Part shown: positions 5,964 to 14,490 of the stretch, piece by piece
Position numbering within the stretch: the first letter of the stretch is position 1
How the letters are laid out: each line of letters opens with the position of its first letter
Origin: a virus
IMG/VR virus record: IMGVR_UViG_3300042397_000983
Location: 1 to 61,867 of that record
Length of the DNA stretch: 61,867 nt
Strand: one strand, 5' to 3'
Program-made: the position numbers and the translations under genes
Notes under the pieces: model-generated
Seen by the model: only the letters and a program-made list of their open reading frames with translations
Told to the model about the DNA's origin: nothing
Databases searched by the model: none

Positions 5964-7298
5964 TCATCTTTTCAGCGCGTCCAGAAGGCTCTTTTGCGTG
6001 GCATCCTTGTTGCGCAAGACCCCGAGGACGCGCTGGTCAATTGTATTGTTCGACACGATATGCGCGATCCGCACCGGGCGCGTCTGGCCCTGCCGGTGAA
6101 GGCGGGCGTTGAATTGCTGGTAGTATTCGAGCGACCAGTTCAGCCCAAACCACACGCACAGCGCGCCACCCTTCTGCAGGTTCAGGCCGTGCCCAGCCGA
6201 CGCCGGGTGCGCCAACAGCATCGGGATTTCCCCACGGTTCCAAGCGTCGATGGTCTCCTGCTTTTTGTCCAAGACCCGCGCCTGCGGAAACCGCTCCACC
6301 AGACGCTCGAGATCGCTCTTGTAATTGTAGGCCACCAGCATGGTCTCGCCGGGGTTATCCTCGACAATCTCTGCCAGAGCGTCGAGCTTGGCGGTATGGG
6401 TCTCTGACCACGCCCCTGAGCCGTCGGTGTACAGCGCGCCATTGGCGTATTGCAGAAGCTTGTTCGCCAGCACCGCCGCCGTTGCCGCCTCAACCTCTTC
6501 GCCGTCGATCTCGGCCAGCATCGTACGTTCGAAGTCCAGATAACCGACCATCACATCGGGCGGCAGGTCGATGCCAACCGTCAGGTCGATGCGCGCGGGC
6601 ATGTCGAGGTAATCCTCCGCGTTCATGTGCACGACCTTGTCCAACAGCAACCCGTGTATCCTGTCTGCCGATCCGGGCCGGAGTTCGAACTTGCGCCCGA
6701 AATAGTCAGCCTCAAAGAACCGCTGCTTGTAGCCTGTCAGCGTACGCCCGAGGCGCTCGCCGTAGTCGATCAGGTACATCTGCGGCCAGAGGTCCAAGAG
6801 GCCGTTTGGCGATGGTGTGCCGGTCAGGAGCACCATCGCGTCGATGTGCGGCAGCATCTTCCGCAGAGCCTTGAAGCGCTTGCTGGAGGCGCTCTTGAAG
6901 CTACTGCTCTCGTCTATCACCACCACGTCAAACGGCCACTTGGAGCCATAGTTTTCGACCAACCACGGCACGTTCTCACGGTTGATGACGTACACGTCCG
7001 CATCGAGCGCCAACGCGCCTCTGCGGGCCTTGTCCGACCCGGTGCAGACCGAGACCCGCAGGTGCCTGAGATGCTCCCACAGCCGCGTTTCCTGCGCCCA
7101 CACGCTGTTGGCAACGCGCAGGGGTGCGATGACCAAGACCTTGTTGGCCATGAAGCCGTCCAGCATGTCGCTGATGGCTGTCAGGGTCGACGTCGTCTTG
7201 CCCAGACCCATGTCCAGCGCCAACATGCACCGCCGCTCGCGCAGCACGAAATCAATCGCCTTGCGCTGGTAGCCGTGCAGGTCATCCCGAGAAAGCAT
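5964..7298 (-). CDS. SNF2-type superfamily 2 DNA helicase/translocase, 444 aa
   Basis: ATP-driven translocation on DNA is expected from the family. Motif I is DMGLGKTTS at residues 29-37, motif II is VVIDESS with D129-E130, motif III is LTGTPSPN, and motif VI is QFNARLHRQGQT near residue 395, the HRxGQ form typical of SNF2/Rad54-type enzymes. The protein is compact, with little outside the two RecA-like lobes. It overlaps the VRR-NUC gene by 17 bp and belongs to the replication/recombination cassette 5964-11485. Confidence 0.92.
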   Translation of the reverse strand: MLSRDDLHGYQRKAIDFVLRERRCMLALDMGLGKTTSTLTAISDMLDGFMANKVLVIAPLRVANSVWAQETRLWEHLRHLRVSVCTGSDKARRGALALDADVYVINRENVPWLVENYGSKWPFDVVVIDESSSFKSASSKRFKALRKMLPHIDAMVLLTGTPSPNGLLDLWPQMYLIDYGERLGRTLTGYKQRFFEADYFGRKFELRPGSADRIHGLLLDKVVHMNAEDYLDMPARIDLTVGIDLPPDVMVGYLDFERTMLAEIDGEEVEAATAAVLANKLLQYANGALYTDGSGAWSETHTAKLDALAEIVEDNPGETMLVAYNYKSDLERLVERFPQARVLDKKQETIDAWNRGEIPMLLAHPASAGHGLNLQKGGALCVWFGLNWSLEYYQQFNARLHRQGQTRPVRIAHIVSNNTIDQRVLGVLRNKDATQKSLLDALKR

Positions 7299-7548
7299 TT
7301 GCGGCCTCCATGCTGTCGATCACCAAGACCCGGCAGCCGAGCCTCCGGCGGGTCTCGTGGTCGCGCTCCTGCAGGGGCGTCGGCTTCTTGCCGGGGGCCT
7401 TCAGCTCGACAAAGACAATCGAGCCGCCGGGAAGCGTGACAAGGCGGTCAGGGACCGACCGCCTGCCCGGAGAAACAAACTTCTCGCAGAGGCCCCCGAG
7501 AAGCTTAACCCGCTTGCACAGCGCGTTTTCAATGTTTTTCTCAAGCAT
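7282..7548 (-). CDS. VRR-NUC domain nuclease, 88 aa
   Basis: The whole protein is one VRR-NUC domain, a PD-(D/E)xK-type nuclease fold. GRRSVPDRLVTLPGG carries the catalytic Asp, and IVFVELKAPGKKPTPLQ the E-x-K pair, followed by the conserved Gln. Stand-alone phage copies are usually 80-110 residues. In the family it cleaves branched DNA, and in this cassette it probably assists the SNF2-type helicase. Its ends overlap both neighbours. Confidence 0.9.
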   Translation of the reverse strand: MLEKNIENALCKRVKLLGGLCEKFVSPGRRSVPDRLVTLPGGSIVFVELKAPGKKPTPLQERDHETRRRLGCRVLVIDSMEAANAFSG

Positions 7549-9325
7549 CGTTGATCCCTATCTGTCCAAACACCATCTTCGCCATCTCGACGTACCGCTC
7601 GAAGTCAACGTCGCTTGGGAACATCTCGGGCAGGTCGAGGCAGGGCTTGGCCCCGTCCGACTGGGGCACCTTGTTGGTGTTCTTGGCGTAGTTGATGGTC
7701 TCGTCGGCCCCCACCCCGGTCGAATAGTAGAACCGCACGGCCTTGCCGATGGGCTCGCCCCGCCAGACCGCGCCGCCGGTCACCTTGCGCAGCATCACAA
7801 ACTTGTTCAGGTCGCGGCAGGAGCGGATCACGCTGCGGTAGTCGGCCTTCCCGGCAAGGTGTTCTGCCACCGCATCAGAAACGATCTCGAACACCGGGTT
7901 TTTCATCAGCCCAGCCTGCGCGAACGCCCCCTTGCGCTTGACCGACCCGTCTTTCTTGACCGCGAAGTAGTTGTTCACGTCCCGGCTGTGCAACGCCACA
8001 TAGTCGCTGCGCTCAAGCTCGTATGAGGTGTCGAGTTCCCAGCCGAACATCACGTCGGCCAGAGCGTTCTCCATCGTCTTGGGGGCGAAGACCACGATGC
8101 CGTCTGTGTTGGCGCTCACCACCTTGGCACCGATGTCCTCGACGCGCTCGATCAGCATCAGCAGGGCCAGCTGGCCGGTGATGGTGGTCTGGATCAGGAG
8201 GTTCGGGGCGTAGAGGGCGGAGTACTTGCTCCCAAGCTTCCCGAAGCTTCCGTTGACCACGATCTTAAGCGTGTCGGCTGTCACCTTGTTCCCAGACCGC
8301 TTCGCTGCGATGCGGCGTTCGACGATGCTCTTGTAGACCGCCGTGAAGTCATCCCCCATGTTGTCGGGCGCGATGTCTTGCTGCAGGATGATCGAGGGGT
8401 AGTAGGACGCCACGTCGAAGTCCGCCAGAATGTGGGTGCTCCCGGCGTAGACGCTCTGGCTCTTCTCGCAGGAGTGCAGGCCCCCGATCCCCATCTGGTA
8501 TTCGCTGCCGCCCACCGCGATCCGGGTGTCCTTCAGCCAGTCGGGCAGGGCGATGGAGCCGTTGGGCGAGAGACCAAACTTGTGGTCGAGGATGCGCGAG
8601 AAAATCTCGTTCAGGGTCGCGCTCTTGAAGGAGATGATCTTGGGGTCGAGGTATCGGAACGTGGCGGTGTCGGCGATCTTCGGTGCGCGCAGGCTCTTGT
8701 TCGACACCCGCTCGATCTCGCTCTTCAGGACCGTCTCGGCGATCTGCGCGTCGGACTTCGACCGAAGGTCAACGCCGTACTCAGCGCCCATCTCGACCCG
8801 CAGGGCAACCTGTTTTTCGACAGCCTTGTACAGCTCGTCCGTCACCCGCAGGTCGTTGATGCAATACTGGCGCAGCACCTCGCGCTGCTCGGGCGAGATG
8901 CTCGCGCTCGGATCGATGGGCAACTCCTGCAGCTTTCGGTAACCCATGCGGCCCGCGTAGACCTTCAGGCTCGCCTGACCCGGCACCACGTCGATGATGT
9001 CGATGTGATCCCAGCTGTTCGGCACGCTGACGTTCATCTCTTTGCAGACGCGCCACGCGGGGAGGTTCGAACGGATGATCTCGTCCGACAGGTTTTTCAG
9101 CTCCCCACAGTCGCGCTTCTGCAGCGCCGCCGCGATCATCGGCAGGTCGTAACTGTTGCCGTTGAAGCTGATGGTGGTGTGAGTGTTCATGAGGTTGGCC
9201 AAGCGGGGCATCACCAAGTCTTTGCCGGGGTACATCTCAAAGGATGCGGCCTTACCTGTTTCGCGGTCGAGAAAGCAGATGAGGAAGTAATCGCGGAAAC
9301 ATTCCACGTCCAAAATCAGTGCCAT
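7541..9325 (-). CDS. B-family DNA polymerase with 3'-5' exonuclease, 594 aa
   Basis: Exonuclease motifs are visible: Exo I LDVEC (D6, E8), Exo II NGNSYD (N55, D60) and Exo III YCIND (Y154, D158), a DEDDy set. Polymerase motif A is DVASYYPS (D304), motif B is KIVVNGSFGKLGS (K354) and motif C is SANTDGIV (D408). In motif C the usual DTD is NTD, so the first Asp is replaced while the second is kept. The protein is short for a B-family enzyme and has no obvious terminal-protein region. It is the likely replicase. Confidence 0.9.
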   Translation of the reverse strand: MALILDVECFRDYFLICFLDRETGKAASFEMYPGKDLVMPRLANLMNTHTTISFNGNSYDLPMIAAALQKRDCGELKNLSDEIIRSNLPAWRVCKEMNVSVPNSWDHIDIIDVVPGQASLKVYAGRMGYRKLQELPIDPSASISPEQREVLRQYCINDLRVTDELYKAVEKQVALRVEMGAEYGVDLRSKSDAQIAETVLKSEIERVSNKSLRAPKIADTATFRYLDPKIISFKSATLNEIFSRILDHKFGLSPNGSIALPDWLKDTRIAVGGSEYQMGIGGLHSCEKSQSVYAGSTHILADFDVASYYPSIILQQDIAPDNMGDDFTAVYKSIVERRIAAKRSGNKVTADTLKIVVNGSFGKLGSKYSALYAPNLLIQTTITGQLALLMLIERVEDIGAKVVSANTDGIVVFAPKTMENALADVMFGWELDTSYELERSDYVALHSRDVNNYFAVKKDGSVKRKGAFAQAGLMKNPVFEIVSDAVAEHLAGKADYRSVIRSCRDLNKFVMLRKVTGGAVWRGEPIGKAVRFYYSTGVGADETINYAKNTNKVPQSDGAKPCLDLPEMFPSDVDFERYVEMAKMVFGQIGINDA

Positions 9326-9385
9326 GAGGGGTGTCCTTCATATCTGGCTATGTGGGAAGGGGCGACCGAAGCCGCCCCTAAGATT

Positions 9386-9907
9386 TTACATGAAGTCTTC
9401 GTCGCTGTCGAAGGCCTCGAAGTCATCGGCGTTCGCGGTTTCACCATCAGCGAACGGCTCACCGTCCTTGTAGAACTGGACGCCCAGAAGGTTCGCGTTG
9501 ATGCGCTTGCCCCACTGATTGTTCTGCGCCCACAGCTCGATGATCGCATTGACGTAGCAACCGGCGTAGACGCGGTTGTCGTTCTCGGTCAGGGGGCTGC
9601 GGTCACGGTCCAGCACCATGGGGCGCTTTGAGGCGCTGGCCTTGATGCTCATGTGGCCTGCGTAGCCCGCATACTCGACATCGTCGCCATCGCGCAGACA
9701 AATCTTATCGGCGGGAAGCTTTGCACCCTTCAGGCCGTCCTTGATCATCGCCTTGATGGCGGCTTCGATCTCGGCGATTTTGTCGGCTTGGGTGGCTTTG
9801 TCGAGCAGGAACGTCCCCTCATACTTGGTCTCTTCGCCAGAAAACACTGCCTTGCGGAACAGTGACGGGAAGGACAGGCGGACGTTCGAGAGTTTAATTT
9901 TTGCCAT
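9386..9907 (-). CDS. ssDNA-binding protein, DUF2815-like, 173 aa
   Basis: The start MAKIKLSNVRLSFPSLFRKA and the core YAGCYVNAIIELWAQNNQWG are characteristic of DUF2815, a phage single-stranded DNA-binding family with an OB fold. The C-terminus is strongly acidic (DDFEAFDSDEDFM), as in many SSBs that recruit partners through an acidic tail. It lies between the DUF2800-like nuclease and the polymerase, the usual cassette order. Confidence 0.85.
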   Translation of the reverse strand: MAKIKLSNVRLSFPSLFRKAVFSGEETKYEGTFLLDKATQADKIAEIEAAIKAMIKDGLKGAKLPADKICLRDGDDVEYAGYAGHMSIKASASKRPMVLDRDRSPLTENDNRVYAGCYVNAIIELWAQNNQWGKRINANLLGVQFYKDGEPFADGETANADDFEAFDSDEDFM

Positions 9908-9951
9908 TTCAGGTTCTCCTTTTGGCGTTCATTGCTGTCAACGCAGCGGGG

Positions 9952-11139
9952 TCAATCTTCACTAAACTGTTCGTCGGCGCAAGATGAAAAATCACCGGCG
10001 CTGATATTGATCGCGGGACGCTTGTCGCTTTCGGGCGCAAGTGTCGGGGACCCAAGGGGTTTCACGATCAGGTCGGCGATCTCACCGGCCCGCTTCTTAC
10101 CCAAAACCTTCTCGGCCTGCGCAGGGCTGATGATTTTGCGCGTGAAGGCCAGATCGGGGCCGATCAGCTCGTCTAGAAGCTGCTCTGCCTCCTCGACGTT
10201 TTCCCACTGGCGGTTGCTCCGACCCTCGACCAGCTTGTAGCCGGGGAATTCCCCGCCGTTGCTCAGGCGCTCCCTCACGAGCCCCTCAATCGCACCCAGC
10301 CACCCCTCGATCATGGGCTTGGCTTCAAGGGCACGGCGCATCTGTGCGTCCGTCAGGGTGTTGGCCTTCGGGGCGTTGTCCAGATCGTCGAAGTCCGCCA
10401 TGATGACGTCCTGCGTCATCTTCTGCAGCGCAGCGCAAGACGCCTTGGCCCGGCAGAACCGGCACTGCTTCTCGCCGGGTACGCGGGGCGCATCCTCCTC
10501 AAGGGCCTCCTCGGCCCGCTGCTTGACCCATTCCGCCCAGCGCAGCAGGTCAGGGACACTGATTTCCCATTGGCTGATGTGGTCGAGGCGCGGCTGGACG
10601 ATGTGAATTTGGATGCGCTCGATGTCGAAGATCATTTCGTTCATCGTCAGCGCCCCGAGGGCGTAGAGCATGGCCTGCGGGTTTTCCTCCGCATCGACGC
10701 GGACCCCCATGCCGTACTTGAGATCGCAGATGTGCAGGGTGTCACCCTTCACGATTATCGCGTCGGCTGTCCCGAACCCGCCCGGCACCCAGTCCTCGTA
10801 GCTGACACGCATCTCAATATCGAGAGCATCACACCCAACGGCGAGGCTGTTGACGTGCTCCACATAGACCCGGACGAAGTCGGCCATGTCCTGATCTTCG
10901 TAGAGATCGAGAAACTCGTTCGCCTTGACCGAGGCGTAGCGTGACCAATCCTCGACCTTGACATCCTTTGGCGGGAGATGGGCCATGCCCAGCACCTGCT
11001 CGGCCAGCTCGTGGGCTGTCGTCCCCTCCTCGGCGAAGGGGCTGCTGGTGTTGGGGATGCCGTCCTCGGCACTGACGCTGCCGGGGCAGTTGAGCCAGCG
11101 GTGCGCGTTCGACGCACCGAGCTTTGCGTGGGCCGCCAT
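9952..11139 (-). CDS. DUF2800-like PD-(D/E)xK exonuclease, 395 aa
   Basis: The protein begins MAAHAKLGASNAHRWLNCPG, a typical DUF2800 start with the SxxxRWxxCPGS motif, followed by EEGTTAHELAE. The nuclease core is GTADAIIVKGDTLHICDLKY (Asp ... D-x-K), then QAMLYALGAL. A late Cys cluster (CRFCRAKASC) fits the Cas4/RecB-type iron-sulfur motif, partnering an upstream Cys. A role in recombination or end processing with the adjacent ssDNA-binding protein is inferred from family and context. Confidence 0.88.
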   Translation of the reverse strand: MAAHAKLGASNAHRWLNCPGSVSAEDGIPNTSSPFAEEGTTAHELAEQVLGMAHLPPKDVKVEDWSRYASVKANEFLDLYEDQDMADFVRVYVEHVNSLAVGCDALDIEMRVSYEDWVPGGFGTADAIIVKGDTLHICDLKYGMGVRVDAEENPQAMLYALGALTMNEMIFDIERIQIHIVQPRLDHISQWEISVPDLLRWAEWVKQRAEEALEEDAPRVPGEKQCRFCRAKASCAALQKMTQDVIMADFDDLDNAPKANTLTDAQMRRALEAKPMIEGWLGAIEGLVRERLSNGGEFPGYKLVEGRSNRQWENVEEAEQLLDELIGPDLAFTRKIISPAQAEKVLGKKRAGEIADLIVKPLGSPTLAPESDKRPAINISAGDFSSCADEQFSED

Positions 11140-11140
11140 G

Positions 11141-11485
11141 TCAGTTGCTCCCCAAGGTTTTCAGCCAGTCGTAGAACTCGGTCGTCTGCGCACCCTTGAG
11201 GTCGCTGATCTTCTTGGCACCGGCATTGGCCAGCCAGTCGCGGATCGCGTCCTTGTGACCCTCGCGCGAACGCGCCAAGGTCAGGTCTTTGACGTCCTGC
11301 TCGGTCGGCCCAGTCTGTGCCGGTGGGGCCGGGGGTGCCTCGGTCTTGGTCTCGGGGGCCTTGGTCTCTTCAACCTTGGTCTCAGGAGCCGGAGCCGGAG
11401 CCGGGGACGATGCCGACTTAGCCGTGAGGGCTGCGGTGAGCGCCTCGATGGCTGCGGTCAGGGCGTCGAGTTTTTGTTCTAGCAT
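11141..11485 (-). CDS. Hypothetical protein of replication cassette, 114 aa
   Basis: The start MLEQKLDALTAAIEALTAAL forms a heptad coiled coil (~residues 1-22). A Pro/Ala/Glu/Thr linker (~25-60) follows, then a C-terminal domain (VKDLTLARSREGHKDAIRDW ... ISDLKG) that is common in phage genes next to DUF2800/DUF2815 genes. The design suggests a small multimeric accessory factor, but the activity is unknown. It is the first gene of the leftward replication operon. Confidence 0.65.
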   Translation of the reverse strand: MLEQKLDALTAAIEALTAALTAKSASSPAPAPAPETKVEETKAPETKTEAPPAPPAQTGPTEQDVKDLTLARSREGHKDAIRDWLANAGAKKISDLKGAQTTEFYDWLKTLGSN

Positions 11486-11513
11486 TTTAGCATTCCTTCT
11501 GTTGCGTTTCGCT

Positions 11514-11542
11514 ACGATATGTGTTGATCTGTACGGTGTCAA
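11514..11542 (-). promoter_or_regulatory. Promoter of replication operon with GTAC dyad
   Basis: TTGACA (11542-11537), a 17-nt spacer and TATCGT (11519-11514) give the best sigma70-like match in the window. An imperfect 21-bp dyad, GTTGA...GTAC...TCAAC (11523-11543), overlaps the -35 box and resembles the operators at 2587, 3607 and 4771. It also lies upstream of the divergent plus-strand excisionase-like gene, so one regulator could act in both directions. Confidence 0.75.
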
Positions 11543-11559
11543 CAAGGAGGAGGCCGCGA

Positions 11560-11739
11560 ATGTTGAGTTCCATGCAGATGGCCAAAATCATCGGCATCAG
11601 TAAAAACAAGCTGGTCGATCTGGCGAACAAGGGGCTGGTCCCTGCGTTGAGATTGCCCAGCGGCCATTATCGCTTTGACCCGCAGGAGGTGATCGACACC
11701 CTGCGTACTAAGGTAAAGGTGGGCGGCGATGATGCTTAA
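11560..11739 (+). CDS. MerR/excisionase-like HTH protein, 59 aa
   Basis: The sequence MQMAKIIGISKNKLVDLANK followed by GLVPALRLPSGHYRFDPQEV is a compact winged helix-turn-helix of the excisionase/MerR type (HTH, then a wing with GHYRF). It was started at 11560, eight bases after AAGGAGGAGG. No integrase is present, so a role as DNA-binding regulator or replication initiator cofactor is more likely than excision. It overlaps the primase/helicase start. Confidence 0.75.
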   Translation: MLSSMQMAKIIGISKNKLVDLANKGLVPALRLPSGHYRFDPQEVIDTLRTKVKVGGDDA

Positions 11740-14194
11740 ATTCACATACTGCAAGAACTTCGCGCATGCCGAGACACGGGAAGTCGAGTGGGATGACTTT
11801 GCCGAGGCTGTGTCCAAGTCGGTCGGCTACGCGACCAAGGAGGAGAGCGTTCGCCGGGCGGCTGTCGTTGGCGGATTGCGCGAGGATGAAACCGTGGGCC
11901 GGGCCGAGAACATCGCCTGCCGCACCATGGCGTCACTGGACTATGATGACCTGCCCGCCGGGACCACGATGGATGACGTCGAGCTGGCCCTGTCGCTCGG
12001 CCTCGGCTGCGCCTTCGCGGCTTACACCACGTTCAGGCACACGCCCGAGGTTCCGCGCTTTCGCGTGTTCGTCCCGCTGTCCCGCGCGGTCAGCCCGTCA
12101 GAGTATCCCGGTGTCGTAGACCAAATCCGCGAGGCAATCGACCTCGAGGGCTTGGATGACTGCTCCTACACCGTCAACCAGATTATGTTTTTAGCCTCGC
12201 ATCGTCATGGTGTTACGCCGTGGAAGCTGTCGCAGGCTGGCGAGCCATGGTCCGTGCCAGAGGTCGTTGAGGGCGGCATCACGTTTGGGTCGGCGCGCAA
12301 CGCAGAAGAGGCGGATGATCTCGAGATCGCTGTGGCCTCACGCCCCCTCGACATCTCAGACGATGCGATGATGAGCCTGCTCGAGACCTATCAGGCTGAG
12401 GGTCTGGACTATGACCAGTGGCTCAAGGTCGGCATGGCGATCTACCACCAGACCGAGGGCAAGGGGTTTTCAACGTGGGTGAAGTGGTCGTCGGAGAGTA
12501 GCAAGCACGATCCCAAGCACATGCGCGTCAAGTGGCGGAGCTTCGGGGGTCGGTCGAACCCGGTCACCATGGCCTCGATCATCGCCGCTGCGGGTGGGTC
12601 TCGCGCTGTCAGTGTCGACGTGGCGAGCCCGGTCGCGCTGTCCCTTGAAAAAGAAGCCGAGCAAGTCTGCGACAGACAGACCTACTCGGCTTTTAAGAAG
12701 CGTGTACAGGCTCTTAACGAGGTTCAGCTCTCCCCCGATATCCGTTCCCTTTTAGCAAAGACCGTCTATGAGGTCTACGCCAAAGAGGCTGGGATGGGCC
12801 TGCGCGAAGTAAAAACATCTTTCAAGCCGATCCGGGGTAAGCGCCCGGCTGGTGGCGATGGTGATGGGGAGGTGTCCGCAATGGACACCCCTGAGTGGCT
12901 CGAGGGCTGGGTGTACGGTGAGGCGGATTGCGTCTTTATCAACACGGCTGTCTCGGACTATGCCATCAAGCGCGAGGCTTTCCGCGCGAAGTATGACCGG
13001 ATGCCCGAGTGCGTGGGTCTGGAGATGGACGCGGCAAGCTTTGCCCTCAACATCGTGCGAATTCCGACGGTGGTCAGGGGGATGTACTGGCCGGGTATGC
13101 CCAAGCTCTTCAACACCGAGGGCAAGGATCACGTCAACACCTACCACGACAGCGGGATCGAACCAGCCGAGACGCTCGACGGTGATGCCGATGGGCAGGC
13201 GGTGGTCGACATGTTCGTTCGGCACGTTCGCAACAGCGTCTCCGACATCCGCGAGGGTGATCTGCTGATCGACTTCATGTCCTACGTCTACGCGAACCCC
13301 GGAAAGCGCGTGAAGTGGGGCATGCTGATCTGGGGGATCGAGGGCAACGGCAAGACCTACTTCTTCCATATCCTGCAGCTTTTGATGGGCCGCAACGTCA
13401 CCGTCATCAACACCAGCATGATTGAGCGCCCCTTCAATGACTGGGCCGTGGGGTCGCGCCTGATCGGGATCGAGGAAATCCGCATCTCCGGCACCAACAA
13501 GTGGCGGGTGCTTGATCAGCTGAAGCCGATGATCTCGAACGACAGCATCGCAGTGGAGCCCAAGGGGGCCACGCGGTATCACGCGCCCAACTTCGCGTCG
13601 TATCTGATGACCACCAACCATCAGGACGCCGTGCCGATGTCGGACAACGACCGGCGCTACTGCGTGATTTTTACCCGGCACCGGCGGCAGGAAGACCTCT
13701 TCGTGCAGCACGGTGGGCGAGATCAGGCGGCTGACTATTTCTCTCGGCTCTTCGGGGAGAGCGAGCGGCGCATCGACGCGATTGGTCGGTTCCTGTTGGA
13801 CCGTAAGCTGTCGGCTGATTTCGATCCGACGGGCCGGGCACCCGTGACTGGGGGCCTCTTGGAGATGCGCGAGGCGAATGTTTCTGATGACCGTCAGGCT
13901 ATCGAGGAGGCCATTGAGGATCACGCCTGCGGGATCGTCAGCGCCTCTGTACTGGACGTCACCTACCTGAACAGGTGCGTGACGATGGAGGGCGGATCAC
14001 TGCCTCAGGGGCGCGTCATGGCGGGTATTCTGCGCGAGCTTGGGTACACGCAGGTCACCAAGAAGCGCGTGAAGATCAGGGGCGGTCTCTACTACGTCTG
14101 GTACAACAAGAATGCGATGAGCGACGACGAGGCGAAGGCTCATGTCCGCAAATGGCATGAGGGTGGCGAAGAATTCGTCGATGAGCCCTTCTGA
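11729..14194 (+). CDS. Primase / SF3-type (D5-like) helicase, 821 aa
   Basis: The N-terminal ~200 residues (ACRTMASLDYDDLPAGTTMD ... YTTFRHTPEVPRFRVFVPLS) resemble archaeo-eukaryotic-type primase domains of plasmid and phage replication proteins. Residues ~215-280 form a PriCT-2-like domain (DYDQWLKVGMAIYHQTEG). The C-terminal half is an SF3/D5-type ATPase: Walker A WGIEGNGKTYF near residue 537, Walker B-like RLIGIEEI, and sensor TTNHQDAVPMSDNDRRY. It probably primes and unwinds DNA for the B-family polymerase. It starts 11 bp inside the preceding gene. Confidence 0.88.
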   Translation: MMLKFTYCKNFAHAETREVEWDDFAEAVSKSVGYATKEESVRRAAVVGGLREDETVGRAENIACRTMASLDYDDLPAGTTMDDVELALSLGLGCAFAAYTTFRHTPEVPRFRVFVPLSRAVSPSEYPGVVDQIREAIDLEGLDDCSYTVNQIMFLASHRHGVTPWKLSQAGEPWSVPEVVEGGITFGSARNAEEADDLEIAVASRPLDISDDAMMSLLETYQAEGLDYDQWLKVGMAIYHQTEGKGFSTWVKWSSESSKHDPKHMRVKWRSFGGRSNPVTMASIIAAAGGSRAVSVDVASPVALSLEKEAEQVCDRQTYSAFKKRVQALNEVQLSPDIRSLLAKTVYEVYAKEAGMGLREVKTSFKPIRGKRPAGGDGDGEVSAMDTPEWLEGWVYGEADCVFINTAVSDYAIKREAFRAKYDRMPECVGLEMDAASFALNIVRIPTVVRGMYWPGMPKLFNTEGKDHVNTYHDSGIEPAETLDGDADGQAVVDMFVRHVRNSVSDIREGDLLIDFMSYVYANPGKRVKWGMLIWGIEGNGKTYFFHILQLLMGRNVTVINTSMIERPFNDWAVGSRLIGIEEIRISGTNKWRVLDQLKPMISNDSIAVEPKGATRYHAPNFASYLMTTNHQDAVPMSDNDRRYCVIFTRHRRQEDLFVQHGGRDQAADYFSRLFGESERRIDAIGRFLLDRKLSADFDPTGRAPVTGGLLEMREANVSDDRQAIEEAIEDHACGIVSASVLDVTYLNRCVTMEGGSLPQGRVMAGILRELGYTQVTKKRVKIRGGLYYVWYNKNAMSDDEAKAHVRKWHEGGEEFVDEPF

Positions 14195-14267
14195 GTGCGC
14201 GGTGAGGTTCTAAAGGAGCGCAGTTGGTTTAACTGCGCTCCTTCACTGCGCACCGGTTGTTTTTTTC
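14195..14267 (+). terminator. Nested hairpin terminator after primase/helicase
   Basis: Directly after the stop codon, arms AAGGAGCGCAGTT (14213-14225) and AACTGCGCTCCTT (14231-14243) form a perfect 13-bp stem with loop GGTTT. An outer stem pairs GTGCGCGGTGA (14195-14205) with TCACTGCGCAC (14243-14253), with one G-T wobble. A T-rich tail (GTTTTTTTCTC, about 14258-14268) follows after a few bases. It probably ends the rightward replication transcript. Confidence 0.7.
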
Positions 14268-14490
14268 TCTAACTCTTTATTATTCTTTTCTTTTTTCTAA
14301 CTAAGGAAAGATAAAGTAGAGGAAAAGTGTGCAGTGATCAGTGAAAAGCCATTATGGGGAGGATCGAATTTGAAATTTGAAAATTGGGGGTGTCAGGGGG
14401 TTTTCACCAAATTTCAAAATATAAGGTATAATGGTAATGGGTTTAAAACGACCGCGCACCGCGCTCTTTGGCCCCATTTGCGCACCGCTG
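14262..14490. other. AT-rich intergenic region with repeats, candidate origin or packaging site
   Basis: No credible gene lies between 14195 and 14688. The first part is AT-rich with T-runs and a dyad of ATTTGAAATTTG-like and CAAATTTCAAAAT halves (about 14366-14420). The octamer GCGCACCG occurs three times (14248, 14454, 14480). The site lies between the replication genes and the small terminase gene, a usual place for an origin or a terminase recognition site. This is inference only. Confidence 0.3.
14403..14432 (+). promoter_or_regulatory. Rightward promoter upstream of terminase leader
   Basis: TTCACC (14403-14408), an 18-nt AT-rich spacer and a consensus TATAAT (14427-14432). It would start transcription near 14440 into the leader and the terminase/portal genes, making it a candidate main late promoter. 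Confidence 0.6.

Noticed and set aside
11560-11739. Excisionase, implying a lysogenic phage
   Set aside because: The HTH type matches, but no integrase, attachment-site core or full CI repressor was found. It is more likely a regulator or replication cofactor.
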